A stretch of 64,000 nucleotides of DNA, taken from G963667975 sp963677395 (lineage in GTDB: Bacteria; Bacteroidota; Bacteroidia; Bacteroidales; G963667975). This document shows, in pieces, positions 27,463-36,569 of this stretch. The stretch is taken from the NCBI GenBank assembly GCA_963677395.2, contig OY781965.2, positions 2,046,001 to 2,110,000 on the forward strand, in the 5' to 3' direction. The position numbers were made by a program, and so were the translations under genes. Positions within the stretch are counted from its first letter, which is position 1; each line of letters opens with the position of its first letter. The notes under the pieces were generated by a model that searched no databases, was not told the origin of the DNA, and worked only from the letters and a program-made list of their open reading frames with translations.

Positions 27463-28359
27463 TTATAGTGTATTTTCATCCTGCGGGCGTAAAACCCACA
27501 TTTTCCCGTTTAGAGATGTTCTGTAACGGCTCATCGGGGTATTTCCTGCCGGATCCTGAAGCAGCATCTTGGCCAGACAAAGGTAGAGATTGGGTAGTTT
27601 TTCGCGCAAAGTAACCGGATTTTCGAAAAAATGCTCTACTGCAACGGCAAAAAATTCCATATCGTTCGTGAAAGCGTATTCGCGGAAGAAATCATCGTTT
27701 GCCATAACTCCTTTGGCATACTCAACTTCGAAGTCATAATCAGCGGTGTATAGCTTAAACGAAGGGATTGTAACGTCATTCTGTTGTGAGATAATGAGTG
27801 CATGTGCAAACTCATGAAACCCAAGATTTATATTATCAACAGTAGTTTCAAATCCATGCAAAAAGTTATCCCAAGCCAACGACATTACCCCCGAAATACT
27901 GGCACCACCATACATATAACTGTTTACCAGTCTCGAATAAAACTGACTCGGATAAATTCTGAATGTATGAAAACAATCATATGTATAATAACGCAAGCCA
28001 AAAGTGAGCTTAACAGCAGTGGCAGCAATCAATAATTGCATTTCACTTACTACTTCCAACTCTTCCATTCCGATAAAGTTTTTATCTTCCAGAAACCGCT
28101 TAATGCGATAACCGAAAATAAGCTGTTTATCACGAGATAAGCTATTGTAATAGGTGAATTTTTGCTTGAGAACGTTTTCTTCTTCGATCGTGAGTGAGGG
28201 GGTGCACTGATTCAGATAGGTGTATTTAAATTCTTTGTGGCGCTTAAAGCGGTATATATCAATGCAATCTAAGATAAACAGGATAGGAGACCCCATGCGT
28301 ACTTCAAAAATAATATAGGCAATTATGATTGCAATTAATAAAGTAATGACAAATCCCAT
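27463..28359 (-). CDS. MtfA-like zinc metallopeptidase (M90)
   Basis: 298 residues. A hydrophobic N-terminal anchor (residues 3-22) is followed by the M90/MtfA-type domain. The zinc site HEFAHAL is near residue 184, in the context of GFHEFAH, with a downstream FFAVAVEHFFENP segment carrying the glutamate region of the family. Segments such as LLIAATAVKLTFGL and YPSQF are also typical. MtfA of enterobacteria cleaves peptides and binds Mlc, but Bacteroidota members are membrane-anchored with unknown substrates. Start at the ATG at 28359. Confidence 0.85.
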   Translation of the reverse strand: MGFVITLLIAIIIAYIIFEVRMGSPILFILDCIDIYRFKRHKEFKYTYLNQCTPSLTIEEENVLKQKFTYYNSLSRDKQLIFGYRIKRFLEDKNFIGMEELEVVSEMQLLIAATAVKLTFGLRYYTYDCFHTFRIYPSQFYSRLVNSYMYGGASISGVMSLAWDNFLHGFETTVDNINLGFHEFAHALIISQQNDVTIPSFKLYTADYDFEVEYAKGVMANDDFFREYAFTNDMEFFAVAVEHFFENPVTLREKLPNLYLCLAKMLLQDPAGNTPMSRYRTSLNGKMWVLRPQDENTL

Positions 28360-28677
28360 CGCGTGATTTTTGGTTTACAGAGTTCATCAAAGTACGAAAA
28401 TAGTAAAAAAAACTTTTGCAACAATTCACAAAAGAAAATTTATTGTTTTTTTGCGATGGTAATTTCCTGTTAGCAGATTATTCCCTTATGAGCTTGGTAT
28501 TAGTTGTGGGTATTGATTGAACATTACACTATTATTGCGCCCTGGTTTGTTAGGAAAAACGCTGAAAGTCGTACGGGGATTTATCCCGATTTTTGTCAGG
28601 AGTGGTGGAGAGACTCTTCCCCGTTTCCGATAAATCGGGAGCGGGGCTACCTAATACTTTTGTAATTATAAATTCTA
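28360..28677. other. Intergenic region with a possible group II intron 3' remnant
   Basis: No gene is seen. From 28571 to 28655 the sequence is GC-richer than its surroundings. It contains palindromes gggatttatccc and ccgataaatcgg, and an order of motifs (GTGGTGGAGAGACTC, then CCCCG...CGGGGCTAC) like domains V-VI of Bacteroidota group II introns. No reverse transcriptase is present. Confidence 0.35.
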
Positions 28678-29355
28678 TTAATATAAAGCATATGAAATTG
28701 GAATATAGTATTCCGAGTTAATGCTTATTCCGTCTTTTTTGGCAGGTATCCATTCTGCATCAATTGCAACTGTTTTTACAACTCTTAAGGCTTCATTATC
28801 TAATGATTGTTCGACACTTTTCTTAATATAAACTTCCTGAAGTTTGCCAGTTGAATCAATTTTTGCTGCAAGAACTACCGTTCCTGATATATTGTTCATT
28901 CTTGCATATTCAGGATATATAATGTTTTTTTTAACACAAGAATAAAAATCAACATCACTTGACAATAAAATAGGTTGTCTATCATAAGCTTTACATGTAT
29001 CTTCTATTAAAGAAGATACTAATGAATCTTTATCAAAATCATAGCTTATCTTAATTTTTCCATCAAAATCATAGAAATTCCAAATGCCAGACTTTTTATT
29101 GAGTTTATAGAAGCCTGAACAGGATTTATCATCATTTATATAACTTTCATATTTACCGTGTTTAACATTAACTGAATCCGTTATTACATAAAATATTTCA
29201 GTACAATTGTCTTCTGGTCCAATAATTATTCTATTATACTGATTATTAGAATTGCATTTACATTGTTGATTTAATTTGACTTTATTTGTTTTATACTGCC
29301 CAAATGTTAAAACTGTAAATAATATAAGATTTAATACTAGTAAAGTTCGTTTCAT
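28678..29355 (-). CDS. Secreted TonB C-terminal domain protein
   Basis: 225 residues with a signal peptide (MKRTLLVLNLILFTVLTFGQ). The middle part (HGKYESYINDDKSCSGFYKLNKKSG) resembles a MORN-like/antitoxin-type beta repeat. The C-terminal ~85 residues match the TonB C-terminal fold: YPEYARMNNISGTVVLAAKIDSTGKLQEVYI, then DNEALRVVKTV and W.PAKKDG. In these proteins the domain is often a stand-alone protein-interaction module and not a true energy transducer, because the transmembrane anchor and Pro-rich linker are missing here. Role unknown. Confidence 0.8.
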   Translation of the reverse strand: MKRTLLVLNLILFTVLTFGQYKTNKVKLNQQCKCNSNNQYNRIIIGPEDNCTEIFYVITDSVNVKHGKYESYINDDKSCSGFYKLNKKSGIWNFYDFDGKIKISYDFDKDSLVSSLIEDTCKAYDRQPILLSSDVDFYSCVKKNIIYPEYARMNNISGTVVLAAKIDSTGKLQEVYIKKSVEQSLDNEALRVVKTVAIDAEWIPAKKDGISINSEYYIPISYALY

Positions 29356-29723
29356 GTTTTTTTTATCTTTATCAGTTTGCTTAGATGAATCAAGAAATCC
29401 GTATAACCTTTCCCTAATTGAATATAGGGATACGGCTTTTACTAACTTTGACTAATTGCAAAGATAGTATAAATAATTCATCAATTGTGAACTATTTATA
29501 TAGAGATTTTATTCAGGATTATGTATTTGATCCTGAGGTTTTTATATAAGCTTTACCATTCTGGGGAATTTCTGAATTCAAAAATTAACCCGAAGTCATT
29601 CCGGTATTAGTTGTGGGTATTGATCTTTGTTTGAACACTCCGTTAAAATTGCCGTTTCGATTTTTATCGGGGGGATATGAGGCACACTCTGTCAGCTAAT
29701 TATTGACGAGGCAGTTTGTTCGA
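29356..29723. other. Intergenic region with direct repeat
   Basis: No gene is seen. 29473-29633 is repeated at 32508-32667. About 29670-29723 resembles a decayed group II intron 3' end (ctctgtcagc...ttcgatt). Confidence 0.5.
29473..29633. repeat. Direct repeat flanking the YfhO gene, left copy
   Basis: About 160 bp, matching 32508-32667 at roughly 85-90% by eye. Both contain tattcaggattatgtatt and gaagtcattccggtattag. Both copies are in the same orientation and flank the single gene at 29724-32357. Confidence 0.8.
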
Positions 29724-32357
29724 TTACGCATTGGGCTTTTGTTCTTTTCTAATTTTTACCTTCATCTTATTTCGCTCTATTATTTCATAAGCACTGACGC
29801 TTAATATAAATAGCACGATTAAAACTGATCCTGCATAGGATATTTTCTTGCTTAAATAGTAAGTTTTGGGTTCAAATTTAAATTCAACAATGTGTTTCCC
29901 TGCAGGAATTGTCATTGCTCTTAGAACATAATCAACACGGAAGTGGTTGGTTATTTTACCATCAACATAAGCATTCCAACCATCCTTGTAATATATTTCA
30001 GAAAAAACAGCGACTTGAGGTCGATTTGAGTATGTATCATAGATCAGATGATTAGGGCTATATTTTTTTTGTTTTATTGTTGCTGACGAGTCAAATTTGA
30101 GATCGCTTGGAACTAAACTTTTAAACGTCTTTTCGGCAACTGCTATTGTTAAAGGATCCGTCGAGTCAAGAGATTCTATCTCCTCATTTGCATCCTTTAC
30201 AAATCGAACCTCTTTCGCTATCCATGCAGGTCCATTCGCATACGGATTTTTTATCGGAGTATATTCGTTATTATATATTATATACTTAGTGTTTAGCATA
30301 TTTAAGGTTGGAATCTTGTTTCTTAATGTATTATTAATTATCGTATCGTTATTGCTTTTTAATGCGTTTACTAACATCTCATACTCCTTGTTGATTCTAA
30401 AACTAATTAGTTCTTCGTATCTTTTTAATTTTGCACCATGATACCCCCCCAACGATTTATGAAAGTAAGAAGTTGAAGCGTTTATGAACGGGTTCTCAAG
30501 ATTTAAAACCCTATAATCTGTCTCGAAATTAAGCGTGGAAAAAGCTATGTTCAGGTGCTTAAATTCGACATCGGGTATATTCGCAATTTTCTGGTTAATG
30601 GTTTTATTAAGAGTGCTATTTTCAGCCATTTCGGACTTTAAAATTTCAATATCAGCCACAGTTGGCTTGAAAGGCATGTTTTTATCAATTGTTTTAACCC
30701 AATGATGGCTGCGAGTGTCATTATTGAGATAACGTTTATTAACCATCCATAAATCAATTAGCACCAAGATTCCAATTGATAATATGAAAATATGTTGCTT
30801 GATTTTTTTCTGAATAAATAGAATGATTGACCCGGAAATAAGTATCATAAAGAAGATAGACCTTATTACGTCAGCTCTAAAAATAGCAATTCTGATTTTT
30901 TCAATTTCGGATTTAAACTGGTTTATTTGCTCAAAAGCCTGTGGATATTGAGTTATTTGTTTGTTGAATACCGTTTCTTCATTTGTGCTTAAAAAGTTAA
31001 ACCAAAGAGAAGGCAATAAATAGAAAAGTGCGAATATCCCAATTGTTGCTCCAATAGTGTAGAATAGTTTCTTCTTGTTAACAGGGGCTTTGATTAAGTC
31101 ATTTAAGAATAGTAGGCCAAGTAAGGGAAACGAGAGTTGAACTAAAATCAGCATCATTTTAGTATCCCTAAACTTATTGAATAAAGGCACATGATTGATG
31201 AAAAAGTCGAGTATAGGGCTATATTTCCACGATAGTAAAACGGCCAGAATAGAAGAGGCAAAGAATGCCCATTTTAACCTATCTTTAATGAATACCATTC
31301 CTAGAACAAATAACAAAAAGATTGTTGCGCCAAAATAAAATGCACCGCCAGTGCTATACTGCTCACCCCAATAGCTAGGGGTGTTTTCAACGTTGCTTCG
31401 ATATTCGGGTGAAACATCGCCGATTTCATCCTTAAAATCACCTAGCCGTCCAGCAGCACCTCCTTTAACGTTTGGGATAGCTAATGACCAAACCTCGCCA
31501 TAGCCTAAACTGTATTCTTTAATATAGTTGCGCTCTAGGCCTTTCATCTCAGAATTATCATTGGATTGATTGACTGAAATGGTTAAATCCGATTTTCCCC
31601 GATTTGTATATTTCCCATATTCATTGGTTAATAGCATATTTGCAGTAGTGGGGATTGTTCCTAAAATAGTTGATAATAGCAGGAAAGTTGAAATTCTCAT
31701 AAATGAAACAAGTCTCCGTTCTGCATAAAACTTATAAAATTCAAACAGGACTATTGCAAGAATAAGGAAAAGCAAGTAATAAGTTTCTTGAATATGATTA
31801 GCAGATAAATGCAGGCAGATAAAAATACAAAGCAATAAGCCGCCTATTCTATGATTTTTTCTATAAGCATATACTAAACTTCCAATTATTCCAGGAATAA
31901 AGGCAATAGCATGGACTTTTGTATTATGTCCGCCTCCAAGGTATAGTATAAGAATCGTAGAAAATCCAAATGCGATAGCACCTACAATGCTTAACCAAGG
32001 ATCTACCTCAAAACATATTAAAAGAATGTAAAAACAAACCATTGCTAAAACCAAATAGCTAAAGGGGCTTTTCAAAATATTAAAGAATATAAAACCTTCA
32101 ACAGCACTTAATGAGTTTGTATTATTCATGGAAATTTGATAGGCTGGCATTCCGCAAAATGCAGAGTTCGTCCAAAGTGGATCAACGTTCTCCATTTGCC
32201 TATAGTCAACAATTTCTTTACTCATTCCTATGAATTGGCTTATATCAGACTGATTTAGACTATAGCCATTGAATTGTGGCGCAAAATATATGGCACTAAG
32301 TGATATAAAAATTGAAATCGCAACTAAATGAGGCAAAAAGGAAGGTAACTTTTTCAT
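29724..32357 (-). CDS. YfhO family membrane protein
   Basis: 877 residues with about 12 N-terminal and one C-terminal hydrophobic segments and a large extracytoplasmic C-terminal domain. The first loop (FNGYSLNQSDISQFIGMSKEI, then WTNSAFCGMPAYQIS) and the GYGEVWSLAIPN region are typical of Bacteroidota YfhO-like GT-C proteins. So is the C-terminal PQVAVFSEIYYKDGWNAYVDG followed by YVLRAMTIPAGKHIVEFKFEP. YfhO proteins are linked to glycosylation of cell-surface polymers in Firmicutes; the role here is unknown. A minus-strand TATATTTG lies upstream at about 32487-32494. The gene sits between direct repeats. Confidence 0.88.
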   Translation of the reverse strand: MKKLPSFLPHLVAISIFISLSAIYFAPQFNGYSLNQSDISQFIGMSKEIVDYRQMENVDPLWTNSAFCGMPAYQISMNNTNSLSAVEGFIFFNILKSPFSYLVLAMVCFYILLICFEVDPWLSIVGAIAFGFSTILILYLGGGHNTKVHAIAFIPGIIGSLVYAYRKNHRIGGLLLCIFICLHLSANHIQETYYLLFLILAIVLFEFYKFYAERRLVSFMRISTFLLLSTILGTIPTTANMLLTNEYGKYTNRGKSDLTISVNQSNDNSEMKGLERNYIKEYSLGYGEVWSLAIPNVKGGAAGRLGDFKDEIGDVSPEYRSNVENTPSYWGEQYSTGGAFYFGATIFLLFVLGMVFIKDRLKWAFFASSILAVLLSWKYSPILDFFINHVPLFNKFRDTKMMLILVQLSFPLLGLLFLNDLIKAPVNKKKLFYTIGATIGIFALFYLLPSLWFNFLSTNEETVFNKQITQYPQAFEQINQFKSEIEKIRIAIFRADVIRSIFFMILISGSIILFIQKKIKQHIFILSIGILVLIDLWMVNKRYLNNDTRSHHWVKTIDKNMPFKPTVADIEILKSEMAENSTLNKTINQKIANIPDVEFKHLNIAFSTLNFETDYRVLNLENPFINASTSYFHKSLGGYHGAKLKRYEELISFRINKEYEMLVNALKSNNDTIINNTLRNKIPTLNMLNTKYIIYNNEYTPIKNPYANGPAWIAKEVRFVKDANEEIESLDSTDPLTIAVAEKTFKSLVPSDLKFDSSATIKQKKYSPNHLIYDTYSNRPQVAVFSEIYYKDGWNAYVDGKITNHFRVDYVLRAMTIPAGKHIVEFKFEPKTYYLSKKISYAGSVLIVLFILSVSAYEIIERNKMKVKIRKEQKPNA

Positions 32358-32718
32358 GGTGTAAAATTTATAGTTTAAAACTATTTTCTTAGCCTAATGT
32401 ATAAAACTTGTTTATTTGTACGGAAAATCTGCATAATATCTCCCCAATGGGGTGTATAGATACGATTTTTTATCCTTAGTCAATTACAAATATATTGTAA
32501 ATATTTCATAATTCACCGATTGGGAATTATTTATATGGAAATTTTATTCAGGATTATGTATTTGATCCTGAGGTTTTCATATAATCTTTATCATTCTGGG
32601 AAATTTTTGAATTCAAAAATTAATCCGAAGTCATTCCGGTATTAGTTATGGGTTATGAATCTTTATTTGGATATTACGCGTGAATTCTTCTTCCGGTTGT
32701 TTGATAAAACGCCGTGTT
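32358..32718. other. Intergenic region with promoter and direct repeat
   Basis: No gene is seen. It holds the likely -7 element of the YfhO gene (32487-32494, minus strand) and the second copy of the direct repeat (32508-32667). Within that repeat there is a perfect tttttgaattcaaaaa palindrome. Confidence 0.5.
32508..32667. repeat. Direct repeat flanking the YfhO gene, right copy
   Basis: Partner of 29473-29633, same orientation. The similarity begins at ataattca and fades after ggttatgaatcttt. Confidence 0.8.
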
Positions 32719-32994
32719 TTATGTCAGTTTTAAGTGTCTGTGTTTGAAAATAATTCCACCGATAATAAAATAGAATAATGTAAGTGTGATAATTGAAATG
32801 ATTTCCGGAATAATACTGAATACGTCCATATTCATGATCAGCGTTTTGTTCAATGCAGAAATGGCATGAGTTGGGGTCATCAATCCCTGAATATTTATTG
32901 GGTAACCTGCTATTATGCAATACTCCAGAATATGTCTAACCCGTAAAGAGTTGGATATATTTAAAATACTCCCAAATTTCAGGACAGCTTTTGG
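32719..32994 (-). pseudogene. C-terminal fragment of an ABC-2 type transporter permease
   Basis: A 91-residue open frame that ends in TAA at 32719. It begins directly after an in-frame TGA at 32995, without any start codon context. It reads ...NISNSLRVRHILEYCIIAGY, then QGLMTPTHAISALNKTLIMN, a hydrophobic helix and a FKHRHLKLT tail. This is the end of an ABC-2 permease: the extracellular TPTHA.xALN segment and the last helix followed by basic residues. The remaining ~75% of the protein and the ATPase partner are absent, so it is a remnant. About 33000-33200 shows no readable upstream part. Confidence 0.65.
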
Positions 32995-33200
32995 TCAAAG
33001 TTTAAATGAATACTTTTACCTGGATGAAAACTTGTGAATAACTTTTAGGCCGTAATATTGTGTTTTTTTAAACGAATGACTCTTTCCTGCCGAAGATTCC
33101 GTTCAATAAGCCGTTAATCTAAAAAACTTCGGTAGTAAACGAAACTGCTCTGAGAAAGCTTCATTTAAAAAGCGGTGATATTACGGATTGTATTTTTTGT

Positions 33201-34445
33201 TTATTTGAAGTTGAAAATTATTGGAAATATGAAGGTTACGAAAATTGTCCAAAGGCTGTAAAACGGTAAAAATGAAGTAATACTTTTCTCAATGTTTTCT
33301 GTTTCGCTTTTGTCTCGGATTGCCTTAAACAGTTTAATTGTAACCATTAGTAAATTTGTTAAGATAAGAATGTTGCCCCCTAACACAGCAAGCCGGTTTG
33401 GTGTAATTCCCCATTCTGAAATTCTAAATAAAATAGCGGAAAGAGCTATTCCATTTACAATAATTGTTACAATTGAAAGTGCAAGCAAAAGGATAGTCCC
33501 TGTTTTACTGCCAGCGTTTTTTGAGGTTTCTGCAATTGAAAAAAGAATAATTGCCATAACGCCAATTAAAAGCATGTTGAATATCAGGAGAAAATCTCTG
33601 TCGTTGTATGGATCTTTCCCTGTTCCAATAACTGCAAAAAGATAAATTACCAGTGTTACAAGCACTAAGGGTGTAAATACTTTTGCGATTACCGGAGAAA
33701 CCTTATTTACTAATTGAGGATTTGTCCGAACAAGATAAGTACCAACAATTGGCGATGCTGCAAGTCCCCAAACTACAACGTATTTGAAATAGAACTCTTC
33801 TATTTTTATGTCAATTAAGGAAAACAATCCAAGAGTTATGCCTGTTAAAATAGCACCTGCGATTAATATGATCGTTGTCATAACAACCAGGTCGCCATTA
33901 TATCTCAAAAAGTCTAATCGTCTTTGATTGCTTTTCAGGTTGTCACTAACAAATGAAAATCCTAATACTGTCCATAAAAATATTGGAAGGTGAATACACG
34001 CGAGAGCAAGTGTATCACTTTTGTCGTTGTTAGGTAATATGTTGATATACAGAATTGAAATTAAAATAGCGATTGAACTGATTATTAATTTTTTCCCCTT
34101 GATTTTTTGCTTCCACGAAAAATATGCTGTCAACAATGGAAAAACGATGAATGCAATATTTCGTGGATAAAAGTAGTCTGCCTTCATTGTTGTAAGATCT
34201 GGGATTTTTGCAATCAATCCTGCAATAAGTGCAGCTACAATTATGAAAATTAATTCATTATTTGTTCCCCAGGAGATCTCTTCATTCTCAAAATTTAAAC
34301 GTTCATTCCAGACTTGTGCTGCCGGGTTTTCCTGAATGTCGTTGAATATCAAATTAAACTCCCTTTTAAAAGCAGATTTATTATCCCTGTACAGCTTTTC
34401 AAGTTGTCGTGGGTTCTCTAAATTGTTTATAATTTCTTCCCTCAT
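33201..34445 (-). CDS. DUF4153-like membrane protein
   Basis: 414 residues. A charged ~60-residue N-terminal cytoplasmic domain (ENPRQLEKLYRDNKSAFKREF) is followed by about 11 hydrophobic segments. The RNIAFIVFPLL segment in the first third and RISEWGITPNRLAVLGGN in the last third match the DUF4153 family pattern (R..eyGiT.nR). Function is unknown; the family is often described as a putative integral membrane protein. It is flanked by decayed elements on both sides and appears monocistronic. Confidence 0.75.
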   Translation of the reverse strand: MREEIINNLENPRQLEKLYRDNKSAFKREFNLIFNDIQENPAAQVWNERLNFENEEISWGTNNELIFIIVAALIAGLIAKIPDLTTMKADYFYPRNIAFIVFPLLTAYFSWKQKIKGKKLIISSIAILISILYINILPNNDKSDTLALACIHLPIFLWTVLGFSFVSDNLKSNQRRLDFLRYNGDLVVMTTIILIAGAILTGITLGLFSLIDIKIEEFYFKYVVVWGLAASPIVGTYLVRTNPQLVNKVSPVIAKVFTPLVLVTLVIYLFAVIGTGKDPYNDRDFLLIFNMLLIGVMAIILFSIAETSKNAGSKTGTILLLALSIVTIIVNGIALSAILFRISEWGITPNRLAVLGGNILILTNLLMVTIKLFKAIRDKSETENIEKSITSFLPFYSLWTIFVTFIFPIIFNFK

Positions 34446-34861
34446 ATCATTGGATTGCTAGGTGTACGATTATTTTAATAAACGTATTTTTTAAGCACGA
34501 ATTATCATCTTGTTCAAAAATTAAAATCTTCAGATTTTGAGTTCAAATTTGATGATTTGTATTGAGGTATCCTGATCATGCTTATCAATGGAGCAGAACC
34601 AGGATGGGTGGCTGAGCAATTGCTCAAAGCCCGATTCTGAATACCACCATCACGGTAGCAAGACTTACCCAACGAGTTTATGAATCGCTGCTTACCCACT
34701 ATTACAAAATAAGCCCACATTACCAAAGTTCACCGTTTTTTCCCATTGTTTAATGAACCGTCCCGGTTTACCGGGAAGACCCGTCCGCTACGTGGTGTGA
34801 GAGCCTCTCTCTGTCAGCGTTTGCTGATGGGGCGGGCTACTCGATTCGGTAAAGCGATTTA
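34446..34861. other. Intergenic region with degenerate group II intron 3' end
   Basis: 34751-34846 reads taatgaaccg...GTGGTGTGAGAGC...ctactcgatt. This is the order of domain V end, the conserved GGTGTGAGAG stretch, a domain VI hairpin (gtcagc/gctga) and the CTACTCGATT end seen in Bacteroidota group II introns. No intron-encoded protein is left. 34529-34565 resembles 7637-7673. Confidence 0.5.
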
Positions 34862-35479
34862 TTATATTTCACAAATTTTTTCTATCTTTTCTAGTATATA
34901 ATTTACTCTTACTTCAATAGGATCAGGTTCTACCATCAAAGACCAGAAAATTGATTCATTCTCTTGCATTTCTTTTAAATGCATATCAAATTCTATATCA
35001 CTCATTGGTGTACCTTGTCTTGGCCAATAGAAAGTGCCAAGTTTATTTGCTGCAAAAAATATATCATTGATAACTTTATCTAAATCGTCAAAAGGTGTTA
35101 CTGATTTTTGACCAAATACAGCTCTAAACTTATGTTTTATTTTAGATATTTGAATAAACACATTTTTTTCTTTTTCATATCTTTCATAAACAATATATGC
35201 TCTATTTAATAATTCAGTAATTTCTACTCGTTCATTTGGAGCTTTCTGTCTTGTTGAGCCTTCATTATTGTATGAAAACGGATTTCTAATCTTTTTTATA
35301 CTCTCGGCTGATTGGTAAAATAATGACAAAACTTCTTCACTAAGTTCATATCTGCGTTTCCATTTTGTTTCTCTTCGCCATGAACTGATTCCCCAAAAAG
35401 CTACAAACGAAGCAATTATTATTCCTAAACTTTCAACTATATCAAAATAGTCATTTATTGTTAAAAAAAGTATAACCAT
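34862..35479 (-). CDS. Membrane-anchored helical protein, unknown
   Basis: 205 residues. One N-terminal hydrophobic segment (about residues 15-32, LGIIIASFVAFWGISSW) is followed by RRETKWKRR and a long soluble helical domain rich in Glu and Lys. The ETKWKRRYELSEEVLSLFYQSAESIKKIRNPF segment looks like a coiled coil. The general plan, a single N-terminal helix and a cytoplasmic helical domain of ~170 residues, recurs in many accessory genes of unknown role. It lies 155 bp downstream of the STAS/HATPase operon on the same strand, separated by an attC-like hairpin, so it may be a separate cassette. Confidence 0.65.
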   Translation of the reverse strand: MVILFLTINDYFDIVESLGIIIASFVAFWGISSWRRETKWKRRYELSEEVLSLFYQSAESIKKIRNPFSYNNEGSTRQKAPNERVEITELLNRAYIVYERYEKEKNVFIQISKIKHKFRAVFGQKSVTPFDDLDKVINDIFFAANKLGTFYWPRQGTPMSDIEFDMHLKEMQENESIFWSLMVEPDPIEVRVNYILEKIEKICEI

Positions 35480-35509
35480 ACGTGTGCTTTATTTTATTTT
35501 ATTTTATTC

Positions 35510-35626
35510 AACGGCTGAGGCTATGAATAGTGGTGGATTGCGTGTTTGGTTTTGTCAAACTACATGAATGTACGAGCAAGACAAAAAAACAATTAATAAC
35601 TCTAACAGCCATTATTTATAACCGTT
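35510..35626. repeat. attC-like imperfect hairpin
   Basis: Left arm aacgg (35510-35514) plus ctatgaatagtgg (35521-35533) pairs, with a 6-nt bulge and G:T-type mismatches, with ccattatttataaccgtt at 35609-35626. The left end reads attcaac (35506-35512), which fits the RYYYAAC core of integron attC sites; the right end gttgtat only partly fits GTTRRRY. A related sequence in inverted orientation lies at 37648-37680. Confidence 0.35.
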
Positions 35627-35634
35627 GTTGTATG

Positions 35635-36147
35635 CTAACTGTATTTATTTCTACATAAATATTTCCGATTTGCTCTATTAGTTTCAATAACCAATTTAGT
35701 CAAGCTATTTGAAATGTCAGTATGAAATAATAATATATCATTCTTAGTGTTGTTTGAAAATGTAATGTGTTCTTTTTTATACTGTGCATTGAAGTCTTCT
35801 GTGGCAGTAATCATATGTTTCAAGCTATTATGATTTTGTAAAATTTCAGATTTTAACTTATATTCATTTGTTATAAAAAATTCAAAAATACTAATTTTAA
35901 TAGTCATAATCTTGAACCACTCCTTTATCTTTTCAGAGGATAGGTGGTTTGAGTATAATTCATTCATGAATTTATTGTATTTTTCTTTAATATCCTTATT
36001 TTCATTTATAAAATATTCTTTTACTGCACGATTCGTAGTCAAATTCTTTTGCACCGATACACCTATCCAAACACCAATTACAGATGTTACGATTATATCT
36101 AAAACAGTAATCCAATCCGAGGTAGTGAGGCATATTAAAATGATCAT
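35635..36147 (-). CDS. Small membrane-anchored protein of the STAS/HATPase operon
   Basis: About 170 residues. The ATG at 36147 overlaps the TGA of the preceding gene as ATGA, which decides the start; an ATG two codons upstream is the alternative. One N-terminal hydrophobic segment (ITVLDIIVTSVIGVWIGVSV) is followed by a helical soluble domain with Glu, Lys and Asn (EYFINENKDIKEKYNKFMNEL). No family was recognised. Tight coupling to the STAS-like gene argues for joint function. By analogy with partner-switching systems it could be the membrane sensor or effector, but that is inference. Confidence 0.7.
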   Translation of the reverse strand: MIILICLTTSDWITVLDIIVTSVIGVWIGVSVQKNLTTNRAVKEYFINENKDIKEKYNKFMNELYSNHLSSEKIKEWFKIMTIKISIFEFFITNEYKLKSEILQNHNSLKHMITATEDFNAQYKKEHITFSNNTKNDILLFHTDISNSLTKLVIETNRANRKYLCRNKYS

Positions 36148-36569
36148 AGCCATACATTTTTAGTTAATTTACCATCAACAAATCGAAACCATTCTGTATG
36201 AACTTTAGTTTTCTTAGGGCTTATATTTTCAATTCTTCTGTTTTCCCAATCAGTAAAAACTTCGTTATGAATCATTTTTACCCAGTCCGGTTCTTGCTTT
36301 GAGATAATAATAATATTTTGACTTACAATAAGTAGTGAAAAATCAAAAATTAAATTTCCGAAGGCTTCATCTAAAAATGAAGATGCATAACCTGCCGTTC
36401 CATCAAGAATTATTTCTAATTTTTTCTTTGAAGATATTACCTCTGCAAATGCAAAATTTAGTATGGAATGATAAAATTCTTCTCCAGAGCTGTCTCCTTG
36501 ACTGCAATATCTTGGGCCAGGGTATTCTGAATAATTAGCCACAATTAATTTATTTCTATTTTGTTCCAT
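36144..36569 (-). CDS. STAS-like DUF4325 protein
   Basis: 141 residues with the DUF4325 (STAS-like) pattern. GPRYCSQGDSSGEEFYHSILNFAFAEV is followed by LEIILDGTAGYASSFLDEAFGNLIFDF, where the GYASSFLDEAFG block is the signature. STAS-like proteins of this type are found beside histidine-kinase-like ATPases and probably act in partner switching, like anti-anti-sigma factors. The start is the ATG at 36569, overlapping the end of the HATPase gene by 25 bp, so the two are translationally coupled. Confidence 0.8.
   Translation of the reverse strand: MEQNRNKLIVANYSEYPGPRYCSQGDSSGEEFYHSILNFAFAEVISSKKKLEIILDGTAGYASSFLDEAFGNLIFDFSLLIVSQNIIIISKQEPDWVKMIHNEVFTDWENRRIENISPKKTKVHTEWFRFVDGKLTKNVWL

Noticed and set aside
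32663..32920. 85-codon minus-strand frame
   Set aside because: It is in a different frame from the recognisable ABC-2 permease remnant and its residues (many His, Tyr, Asn) show no family pattern. It is a shadow of the pseudogene.
34514..34726. 70-codon minus-strand frame beside the intron remnant
   Set aside because: No recognisable domain, lies in decayed DNA and is poorly protein-like. The low-AT segment is better explained as mobile-element remains.
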